9,477 nt of DNA from Thiotrichales bacterium (GTDB taxonomy: Bacteria; Pseudomonadota; Gammaproteobacteria; UWMA-0217): positions 1 to 9,477 of the forward strand of contig JANTGD010000118.1 of the NCBI GenBank assembly GCA_024763135.1, in the 5' to 3' direction. The notes below the pieces were generated by a model. It was not told where the DNA came from. It ran no database searches and saw only the letters and a list, made by a program, of their open reading frames with translations. The position numbers were made by a program, and so were the translations under genes. Every line of letters starts with the position of its first letter. Position 1 is the stretch's first letter. Positions 1 through 5,322 of the stretch are shown one piece after another.

Positions 1-1221
1 CTGCCAGACTTTTTTATGAATCGAGGTGGTGTGTCACTGCGCCCGGGTGACGGCGTCATTCACTCCTGGATGAACCGAATGCTACTACCTGACACGGTAG
101 GCACGGGTGGAGATTCACACACCCGTTTTCCCATCGGCATTTCTTTTCCGGCTGGATCTGGCTTGGTGGCGTTTGCGGCTGCAACCGGCGTGATGCCATT
201 GGATATGCCTGAATCTGTATTGGTGCGCTTCAAGGGTGAGATGCAACCGGGCATTACTCTGCGCGACTTGGTGAATGCAATTCCTTACGCGGCAATACAA
301 AAACGATTGCTCACTGTGGCGAAAGCGGGCAAGAAAAACGTATTTTCGGGTCGGATTCTGGAAATCGAGGGATTGCCTCAGCTCAAAGTGGAACAGGCCT
401 TTGAGCTTTCGGATGCTTCAGCGGAACGGTCTGCGGCCGGCTGCACCATTAAATTGGACAAGGCTCCCATTATCGAATACCTGAATTCAAATATCACCAT
501 GCTCAAATGGATGATTGCGGAAGGTTATGGAGATGAACGTACCTTAAGTCGGCGCATCGAGGCCATGGAAGCCTGGATTGCTGATCCGCAATTGATGGAA
601 GCCGATCCTGATGCGGAATATGCAGAAGTGATCGAGATCGATATGAGCGAGATCAAAGAGCCGTTACTGGCCTGTCCCAATGATCCTGACGATATCAAAC
701 CTTTATCGGCCGTTGCAGGTGACGTTATCGATGAAGTTTTTATCGGTTCGTGCATGACCAATATCGGCCACTTTCGCGCGGCGGGCAAGATGCTGGAAGC
801 CTATGGCAATGCCGTCCCCACGCGACTTTGGATCGCGCCACCGACAAAAATGGATGAGCATGAACTCATCGAAGAAGGGTACTACGGTATTTTTGGCCGC
901 GCCGGTGCGCGCACCGAGATCCCAGGCTGCTCACTTTGCATGGGTAATCAGGCGCGGGTACGGGACAATGCTACCGTCGTCTCCACCTCGACGCGAAATT
1001 TTCCAAATCGTATGGGTAATGGCGCCAATGTCTATCTCGCATCGGCCGAGCTGGCGGCAATCGCAGCGATTTTAGGAAAACTCCCGAGCGTCGAGGAGTA
1101 TCTGGAATTTGCCGGGAAAATCGACACCCTGGCACCAGAGATTTATCGCTACCTGAATTTTGATCAACTACCCGAGTATCAGGAAGCCGCCGCGAAAGTG
1201 ATACCCATCAAAGCCGCCTGA
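1..1221 (+). CDS. acnB: Aconitate hydratase B, C-terminal part (5' end outside window)
   Basis: AcnB interconverts citrate and isocitrate through cis-aconitate in the cytoplasmic TCA cycle; in enterobacteria it can also bind mRNA when its cluster is lost. The frame is open from base 1 (LPDFF before the first Met), so the start lies upstream. 406 residues are visible, the same number as from about residue 460 to the end of the 865-residue E. coli protein, so about half the enzyme is here and the C-terminus is complete. The three [4Fe-4S] ligands are present: Cys251 in GSCMTN, Cys310 and Cys313 in GCSLCMGN (window numbering). Their 59- and 3-residue spacing matches E. coli Cys710/769/772. GTGGDSHTRFPIG and SAGSG-like active-site segments are also intact. 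It ends at TGA, followed by a gap of about 420 bp. The assignment is very secure; nothing about its promoter can be seen. Confidence 0.97.
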   Translation: MPDFFMNRGGVSLRPGDGVIHSWMNRMLLPDTVGTGGDSHTRFPIGISFPAGSGLVAFAAATGVMPLDMPESVLVRFKGEMQPGITLRDLVNAIPYAAIQKRLLTVAKAGKKNVFSGRILEIEGLPQLKVEQAFELSDASAERSAAGCTIKLDKAPIIEYLNSNITMLKWMIAEGYGDERTLSRRIEAMEAWIADPQLMEADPDAEYAEVIEIDMSEIKEPLLACPNDPDDIKPLSAVAGDVIDEVFIGSCMTNIGHFRAAGKMLEAYGNAVPTRLWIAPPTKMDEHELIEEGYYGIFGRAGARTEIPGCSLCMGNQARVRDNATVVSTSTRNFPNRMGNGANVYLASAELAAIAAILGKLPSVEEYLEFAGKIDTLAPEIYRYLNFDQLPEYQEAAAKVIPIKAA

Positions 1222-1642
1222 GCAGATCGAAAAAAGCCGTCCCGGGGCGCGCCTCGCCCCGAGTGGCTACGTTGGGTAAACAACAATTTACCCAACCGTA
1301 TTACGATAAACGGCTGACGATAACCAGCCCTGCTTGCATCGTGTGGTAATCATTCTAAGAACACGTAGGCGTTCACCCCAGCACCTTAATCACGCCGACG
1401 AGTAGCCAATTGCTGGGAAGTGTTGTGTCGGTTAACCTCTAGCGTTTTCCTCTGCGGAGTTCCGCACAATTTCTGTGTTGGAATGGCTCATTACGAAGTA
1501 ATACCAACCGGTATCGATTCTCTTGTTGATAGAGACAAGCAAGGCGGCTTTGGGTAAGGTAGGTAAGCTAAGCCCGACGATAAATATTCATTGTCCGACT
1601 GCTGCCCAGACGCTTGGTGTTGCAGTCCATCTATCGCTGCAG
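1222..1642. other. Intergenic region acnB to glycosyltransferase gene
   Basis: I see no convincing gene in this 421-bp gap. Besides the hairpins just after acnB it holds GGCTG/CAGCC (1312-1316 with 1325-1329), TGCGGA/TCCGCA (1453-1458 with 1461-1466), ATTAC/GTAAT (1490-1494 with 1498-1502) and ATACC/GGTAT (1501-1505 with 1510-1514). A possible weak promoter is TTGGAA (1478-1483) with TAATAC (1499-1504), but its spacer of 15 is short. The glycosyltransferase frame stays open back to a TTG at 1523, but that extension does not resemble a GT4 N-terminus. Confidence 0.5.
1243..1300 (+). terminator. Two tandem hairpins downstream of acnB, possible transcript end
   Basis: The first hairpin is CGGGGCG (1243-1249), a 5-nt loop, and CGCCCCG (1255-1261). 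The second is a perfect 10-bp stem, GTTGGGTAAA (1271-1280) with TTTACCCAAC (1287-1296) and a 6-nt loop. Three further pairs (1268-1270 with 1298-1300) form past a single bulged C. Neither is followed by a T-run, so this is not a textbook intrinsic terminator. It may instead protect the acnB mRNA 3' end or stop polymerase with help from Rho. The location just after the acnB stop supports a 3'-end role. Confidence 0.45.
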
Positions 1643-2803
1643 ATGCGTATTCTCATGATCTCAGATGTGTACTTCCCCAGAATCAATGGGGTGTCCACAT
1701 CGATTCAAACCTTCCAGCGATGCTTGCGTGAGCAGGGACATGTTGTGACCCTGGTCGCGCCGGACTATGGGGAGCCGGCAGAGGATGAGCATGGCATTGT
1801 GCGCGTGGGCGCACGCAAGGTCTGGACTGATCCCGAAGACAGAATGATGCGGTGGGGGGCATTTAAAACAGCCATCGCGGCGCTTGATGCAGCAGATTTT
1901 GACATCGTCCATATTCAAACACCGTTTCTCGCGCACCTTTGGGGGGTTCCAGTGGCCCGTCGCTGGGGACTTCCGGTCGTAGAGTCTTATCACACCTTTT
2001 TCGAAGAGTATTTTTACCACTATATTCGTTTTCTACCTCGCGCTTGGTTGAAGTTTGCCGCGCGCTATTTCTCGCGGCGCGAATGTCAGGAGGTGGATGG
2101 TCTGGTGGTGCCGTCGCAGCCCATGTTGGCCGTATTGCGGGGTTATGGTGTCAATACCGGTGCCAGGGTCATTCCCACTGGGTTGGATATGTCTCGATTT
2201 TCGCAGGGAGATGGATTGGCGTTTCGGCAGCGCTTTGGGCTTACCGCTGAGCAACCCCTGCTGATCCATGTGGGACGGGTGGCACACGAAAAGAATATTC
2301 CTTTTTTGCTCGAGGTCATGGCGCAGGTCGTCGAGCACTGCCCCGATGCAATCCTACTTATTGCGGGGGAAGGGCCTGCAGTGGACAGTCTGCAACAACA
2401 GGCGCGCCAACTGAGTTTGGAGCATGCGGTAAGGTTTATTGGGTATTTGGAACGAGAACGTGAACTCCCCTCCTGTTATCGCGCTGGAGATGTCTTCGTA
2501 TTTGCATCGCGGACCGAAACTCAGGGGCTAGTGCTGTTAGAAGCGATGGCCTGCGGCACACCCGTGGTGACGACTGCGGTCATGGGGACGCGTGAAATCA
2601 TGCAGGCTGAACAGGGCGGCATTGTGGTGGAAGAGAAGGTGGCCGATTTTGCAGCAGCAGTGTTGCGCTTACTCGCAGATCACGCCCTGCATCAACGTCT
2701 TTCTCAGGAAGCACGCCAGTATGCTCAGAGTTGGTCAGATACCGCATTAACGCAACGGTTGCTGGCTTATTACGATGGATTGATCAGCGCAGCTCATAGT
2801 TGA
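1643..2803 (+). CDS. GT4-family glycosyltransferase (GT-B fold)
   Basis: The protein (386 aa) is probably a cytoplasmic or membrane-associated retaining glycosyltransferase that moves a sugar from a nucleotide sugar to a lipid or glycan acceptor. The start was set at ATG 1643 because MRILMISDVYFPRINGVSTS is the usual GT4 opening: the first beta strand and the glycine-rich acceptor loop. The Shine-Dalgarno sequence there is weak. The C-terminal Rossmann domain shows HVGRVAHEKN, the donor-phosphate-binding Arg/Lys region, and the EX7E motif with Glu292 and Glu300 (TETQGLVLLEAMACGTPVV). VIPTGLD before the second domain is also typical. Length is normal for the family. The N-terminal pattern resembles glycolipid and phosphatidylinositol mannosyl- or glucosyltransferases, but donor and acceptor cannot be read from sequence. 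It stands alone, with no other envelope gene beside it, and its last 20 bp overlap the convergent tonB gene. Confidence 0.88.
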   Translation: MRILMISDVYFPRINGVSTSIQTFQRCLREQGHVVTLVAPDYGEPAEDEHGIVRVGARKVWTDPEDRMMRWGAFKTAIAALDAADFDIVHIQTPFLAHLWGVPVARRWGLPVVESYHTFFEEYFYHYIRFLPRAWLKFAARYFSRRECQEVDGLVVPSQPMLAVLRGYGVNTGARVIPTGLDMSRFSQGDGLAFRQRFGLTAEQPLLIHVGRVAHEKNIPFLLEVMAQVVEHCPDAILLIAGEGPAVDSLQQQARQLSLEHAVRFIGYLERERELPSCYRAGDVFVFASRTETQGLVLLEAMACGTPVVTTAVMGTREIMQAEQGGIVVEEKVADFAAAVLRLLADHALHQRLSQEARQYAQSWSDTALTQRLLAYYDGLISAAHS

Positions 2804-3515
2804 TGGGAATGGAAAAACGCCACTCACTGCGAGAGATGCTTTGAGGAAAAGGTAAGGCGCCAGAGGTAGCGCGAATCGCTTCGATGGCTGCTTGATCTAA
2901 GCTACGGCTGCCAGAGCTTTTAACGACCTCAATGGCATAGATGGAGCCGTCCCGTCGGATGCTAAACGCAACGCGCACCTGGCCTTCGCGTCCTATACGA
3001 CGGGCGCGCCGGGGGTAGCGTTTATGGGATTCGATCAATTGTTGTAGCCGGGCTTTGTAGGCCTCTTCTTCCCGCTGTATACGCCCAGCATCGATTGCTG
3101 GTTTGGGTGTACTTGCGATGGGAGCCTGAGCCACAGCAGTGGCGGGCGCGAACGCAGCTTGAGGAGGCGCCGCCGGGGGAGGAGTGACGTTCTCTAAAGG
3201 TTTTTCCTGGGGCTTGGGCTGAGGTTGAAACACTGGCTTCGGCTTTGGCTTTGGCTTCGGCTTTGGCTTCGGCTTTGGCTTCGGCTTGGGTTGGGGATGT
3301 GACTTCGCGACGGGTGATTCGGGGGCTGCCTGGGTGGGAGGAGCCGGTGGTGGTGCGGGAGCAGGAGCAGGTTGAAACATGCTCAGCGTCAAGGGTAGCG
3401 GTTGCGCTTGCGGTGCTTTGACTGCTGGGCTTTGGCCTCCGAAAAGAAACAACGACACCAAGCTTGCATGGAGTACCCCCGAGAGTAGCAATCCACGCGT
3501 GATATAGCGATTCAA
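2784..3515 (-). CDS. tonB: TonB energy-transducing periplasmic protein
   Basis: TonB carries the energy of the proton-motive force from ExbB-ExbD in the inner membrane to TonB-dependent outer-membrane transporters. The 243-aa protein has all the parts. A single N-terminal membrane anchor lies at about residues 8-26 and contains Ser12-x3-His16, equivalent to the essential SxxxH motif of E. coli TonB. A Pro/Ala-rich and Lys-Pro-rich periplasmic spacer follows at about residues 35-145, with nine consecutive Lys-Pro pairs at 77-94. The C-terminal TonB domain runs from YPRRARR (Tyr167) to IPINYELR. The start is TTG at 3515-3513, chosen because the exbD stop overlaps it as TTGA and a good Shine-Dalgarno (GGGAG, 3525-3521) lies 5 nt upstream; no ATG fits before the membrane segment. 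It is the last gene of the exbB-exbD-tonB operon and overlaps the convergent glycosyltransferase gene. Confidence 0.93.
   Translation of the reverse strand: MNRYITRGLLLSGVLHASLVSLFLFGGQSPAVKAPQAQPLPLTLSMFQPAPAPAPPPAPPTQAAPESPVAKSHPQPKPKPKPKPKPKPKPKPKPVFQPQPKPQEKPLENVTPPPAAPPQAAFAPATAVAQAPIASTPKPAIDAGRIQREEEAYKARLQQLIESHKRYPRRARRIGREGQVRVAFSIRRDGSIYAIEVVKSSGSRSLDQAAIEAIRATSGALPFPQSISRSEWRFSIPINYELR
3235..3288 (-). repeat. Hexanucleotide tandem repeat encoding (Lys-Pro)9 in tonB
   Basis: Nine units of GGCTTY (last unit GGCTTG) run in tandem on the plus strand. Read on the minus strand they give nine Lys-Pro pairs in the TonB spacer. Every lysine codon is AAG, and the proline codons are CCA or CCG, in partial alternation. 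A 6-bp unit keeps the frame whatever its copy number, so slippage would change spacer length without breaking the gene. Confidence 0.9.
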
Positions 3516-3889
3516 GCGCTCTCCCGCGTCATAATAGAAAGGTGCTTTAATTGGGCTTGCTTGAGCAGGTCGATCACCGCGACGAAATATTCGAAACGCG
3601 CTGCTTTGTCCACGCGCAACACGATGGGCGTTTGTTTTTCGAGTGACTGCAACCGTTGTTCTAAATCGTCCAGAGAGAGCGCTTCACTGTCAAAGTAATA
3701 GTTTTGGGCAGCATCGATGGTGATTTCCACGAGCTGTTCGTCCTGCATGGGCTGCGCCGCTTCGGCTTCGGGGAGTTCAACCTCGATAATACCTTGCGCA
3801 ATAAAGGACGCTGTGGTTAATACGATGGCAAGCAACACCAGCATAATGTCAATAAAGGGGATGACATTGATCTGGTCAAAGCGTTTCAT
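3512..3889 (-). CDS. exbD: ExbD, TonB-system proton-channel subunit (type 2-like)
   Basis: ExbD is the single-span inner-membrane subunit that, with ExbB, couples proton flow to TonB movement. The 125-aa protein begins MKRFDQINVIPFIDIMLVLL. Asp14 in the membrane helix corresponds to the essential proton-pathway aspartate (E. coli Asp25). A periplasmic domain of the ExbD/TolR fold follows, with the typical PIVLRVDKAARFEYFVAVIDLLKQA segment in its second half. ATG 3889-3887 was chosen because it overlaps the exbB stop as ATGA and starts exactly at the family N-terminus; a frame open 19 codons further upstream lies inside exbB and is not needed. The stop overlaps the tonB TTG by 4 nt. TolR is the alternative family member, but the adjoining tonB and lack of tolA/tolB favour ExbD. 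Confidence 0.93.
   Translation of the reverse strand: MKRFDQINVIPFIDIMLVLLAIVLTTASFIAQGIIEVELPEAEAAQPMQDEQLVEITIDAAQNYYFDSEALSLDDLEQRLQSLEKQTPIVLRVDKAARFEYFVAVIDLLKQAQLKHLSIMTRESA
3519..3525 (-). promoter_or_regulatory. Shine-Dalgarno for the TTG start of tonB
   Basis: GGGAGAG on the minus strand, inside the last codons of exbD. GGGAG is 5 nt from the TTG at 3515-3513. It decides the non-ATG start, and the stop/start overlap suggests translational coupling with exbD. Confidence 0.7.
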
Positions 3890-4347
3890 GATTCGTTTTC
3901 CTTGTGTACCTGAGCGGACAGAGTGGCGCCAGAGCGTTGGCGCCATTGCGCGGTCAGCACCTCGACGCGCCTTAACAGGCTGTTGTAGAACATGATCGAG
4001 GGGATGGCGACGAGCAGTCCTGCGGCGGTTGCTTTGAGTGCAAGTGCCAGTCCCAACATGATCGCCCCGGGTTCGATTTTGCCACCTTGTCCAATATCGT
4101 AGAAAGTGATCAAAATACCGAGTACTGTGCCCAGTAGACCGATATAGGGCGCATTAGCGCCGATGGTGGAAATAATCGTGAGATGATTGGTGAGCGCAAC
4201 CTGGAGTGCGTCGGGGTGCGTAAATCCAGCCAGCTCGACGCGTGCAAAGTACAGGTAGCGTTCGATTACAAAGGCGACCATCAAAAAGCTCATGAGCCCC
4301 AGCGTGCCAAATATCATCAAGTCGAGATTCGCTTTCAAAAATTCCAT
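3886..4347 (-). CDS. exbB: ExbB, TonB-system proton-channel subunit (short, type 2-like)
   Basis: This MotA/TolQ/ExbB-family inner-membrane protein (153 aa from this start) forms the ExbB scaffold around ExbD and powers TonB. Three membrane segments are visible: about residues 10-31, the IISTIGANAPYIGLLGTVLG stretch, and LALALKATAAGLLVAIPSIMF, whose polar Thr residues lie in the channel. It lacks the long N-terminal region of E. coli ExbB (244 aa) and matches the short type-2 form known from Helicobacter and Campylobacter. Start choice is uncertain. ATG 4347 gives the family-typical MEFLK beginning; ATG 4368 would add seven residues (MTTERKT). Neither has a clear Shine-Dalgarno, and 4368 would leave only about 16 nt of leader from the predicted promoter. 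It is first in the operon and overlaps exbD by 4 nt. Confidence 0.92.
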   Translation of the reverse strand: MEFLKANLDLMIFGTLGLMSFLMVAFVIERYLYFARVELAGFTHPDALQVALTNHLTIISTIGANAPYIGLLGTVLGILITFYDIGQGGKIEPGAIMLGLALALKATAAGLLVAIPSIMFYNSLLRRVEVLTAQWRQRSGATLSAQVHKENES

Positions 4348-4390
4348 AGTCTTGCGTTCGGTTGTCATTGGCCCGGCGGCCGGGGGAATC

Positions 4391-4420
4391 CGTATACTAT
4401 TACAGCTCGGGCATTGTCAA
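4391..4420 (-). promoter_or_regulatory. Sigma-70-type promoter for exbB-exbD-tonB
   Basis: On the minus strand a perfect -35 TTGACA (4420-4415) is followed, 18 nt later, by TATACG (4396-4391). TAGTAT (4399-4394) with a 15-nt spacer is the other possible -10. Transcription would start near 4384. A GC-rich hairpin, CCCGG/CCGGG (4384-4380 with 4376-4372), would lie at the very 5' end of the mRNA. I see no clear Fur box, although TonB operons are often iron-regulated. Confidence 0.6.
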
Positions 4421-4668
4421 TGTCACGGAGCGTATCTTTTCGCAGTAGGCTCCCCATTCGCTCACAGGCTTCTCAGGGGCTGATCGCTTGTAATATCAGC
4501 TTTTCGGCCGCAATTACGATTCCGGACAACGATTCGCTGCGGAGTGACCAATAATCAATCGCTTCCAATGTGCGTAAAAATTGGGGTTGCAACCACCGGA
4601 TTGATTCATTGTGTTTGTTACAGCGTGGTGTTTTGGTGAATGCAGCCGAACGATCCGTCACTACGGGG

Positions 4669-4698
4669 CTTGATTCTTTCAGGAATTGTCCCTATTTA
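4669..4698 (+). promoter_or_regulatory. Sigma-32-like heat-shock promoter for hsp20-lon
   Basis: CTTGAT (4669-4674), a 15-nt spacer and CCCTATTTA (4690-4698) fit the RpoH consensus CTTGAA / CCCCATNTA. Five of six -35 bases and all but one specified -10 base match. A second, weaker candidate is CTTGAA (4750-4755) followed by CCCGCTTT (4767-4774), but its 11-nt spacer is short. The position upstream of a heat-shock chaperone and Lon protease supports the first call; the transcription start would be near 4704. Confidence 0.55.
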
Positions 4699-4907
4699 CT
4701 GTGACTGATTGGGGTGAGCATGTCGCTCGATTGCCTGAAACCGGGTTTCCTTGAAGAATCACGCGGCCCGCTTTCAGGAGAGCTTTTTAGGCACCACTGG
4801 CCAGGTTCTATGCAATGACTGGGGTAGCGCAGGGTTTGATGATGAATCGTTTGAGGCAACCAGTCTTCTACAGAGATGGTTGTTCCTAGGCCACTGACGT
4901 TGCATGC

Positions 4908-4942
4908 TCGACTGAATCCCATCGTGTCACCACAGGAGTCGA
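4908..4942 (+). promoter_or_regulatory. Possible hairpin at the hsp20 Shine-Dalgarno
   Basis: TCGACT (4908-4913) can pair perfectly with AGTCGA (4937-4942). This would cover the last two bases of the AGGAG Shine-Dalgarno (4934-4938), with a 23-nt loop. Small heat-shock genes often carry RNA thermometers that mask the Shine-Dalgarno in this way. Six pairs around a large loop is weak evidence, and the sequence is not a clear ROSE or FourU element. Confidence 0.25.
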
Positions 4943-4948
4943 CGAAGA

Positions 4949-5317
4949 ATGACGTATAAAACCGATTTGATGATATTGACGCGCCGACTGCATGTGGCGG
5001 CTGAAAAACGCGTACAACCCCTGCGTTGGCAACCCGCTGCAGATGTGTATGAAGGGCGAGATGGCTGGTTGATCAAGCTGGAGCTGGCGGGAGTCCGCTT
5101 CGAGGATTTACAGCTCCGCGTGACGGGCAATTTTTTGAGCGTTGCTGGACGCCGGGTTGATTTTGAACGCGAGCGGGGACTGAGACTGAAATCGATGGAG
5201 ATCACCTATAGCGAGTTCGAGCGCGGTTTCGAATTTCCTGTGTCCATCGAGCAGGCCCGCATACTCACCGATTTTCGCAATGGCATGTTGCTGATACGGA
5301 TTTTACTGGAGGCTTAA
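4949..5317 (+). CDS. Small heat-shock protein, Hsp20/alpha-crystallin family
   Basis: Small heat-shock proteins bind unfolding proteins without ATP and hold them for refolding or degradation. The 122-aa protein is mostly one alpha-crystallin domain from about residue 25. It contains DVYEGRDGWLIKLELAGV, then LQLRVTGNFLSVAGRR, and ends in the last-strand pattern FRNGMLLIRILLEA. The usual C-terminal extension with its I-x-I oligomer-docking motif is missing, and the N-terminal arm is short, so its assembly may differ from classical sHSPs. The ATG at 4949 has AGGAG (4934-4938) 10 nt upstream; the later Met8 has no such site. It is followed by lon after 5 nt, and the lon Shine-Dalgarno lies inside its last codons. 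That makes a two-gene operon in which a holdase and a protease are made together, probably under heat-shock control. Confidence 0.9.
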   Translation: MTYKTDLMILTRRLHVAAEKRVQPLRWQPAADVYEGRDGWLIKLELAGVRFEDLQLRVTGNFLSVAGRRVDFERERGLRLKSMEITYSEFERGFEFPVSIEQARILTDFRNGMLLIRILLEA

Positions 5318-5322
5318 ATACA

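Larger units (their letters stand above)
4348..4948. other. Divergent intergenic region exbB / hsp20
   Basis: About 600 bp separate the two divergent operons. I see no credible gene: the minus-strand open frames at 4473-4661 and 4692-4922 have no recognisable composition or Shine-Dalgarno. It contains the exbB promoter, a perfect 10-bp palindrome GGTTGCAACC (4585-4594), the heat-shock-type promoter at 4669-4698, GAAACC-G-GGTTTC (4737-4749), and a roughly 245-nt presumed leader for hsp20. The leader is unusually long for so small a gene. Confidence 0.55.

Noticed and set aside
1523..1642. 40-codon N-terminal extension of the glycosyltransferase from a TTG
   Set aside because: GT4 proteins start at the MRILMISD strand; the extension lacks a Shine-Dalgarno and does not resemble a signal or membrane segment.
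3890..3946. 19-codon N-terminal extension of ExbD
   Set aside because: It lies inside exbB in another frame, and ATG 3889 with the ATGA overlap fits the family start.
4369..4440. Fur box upstream of exbB
   Set aside because: No GATAAT-type repeated hexamers match well enough.
4473..4922. Two minus-strand open frames (4473-4661 and 4692-4922)
   Set aside because: They lie antisense to the hsp20 leader, have odd composition and no ribosome binding site.
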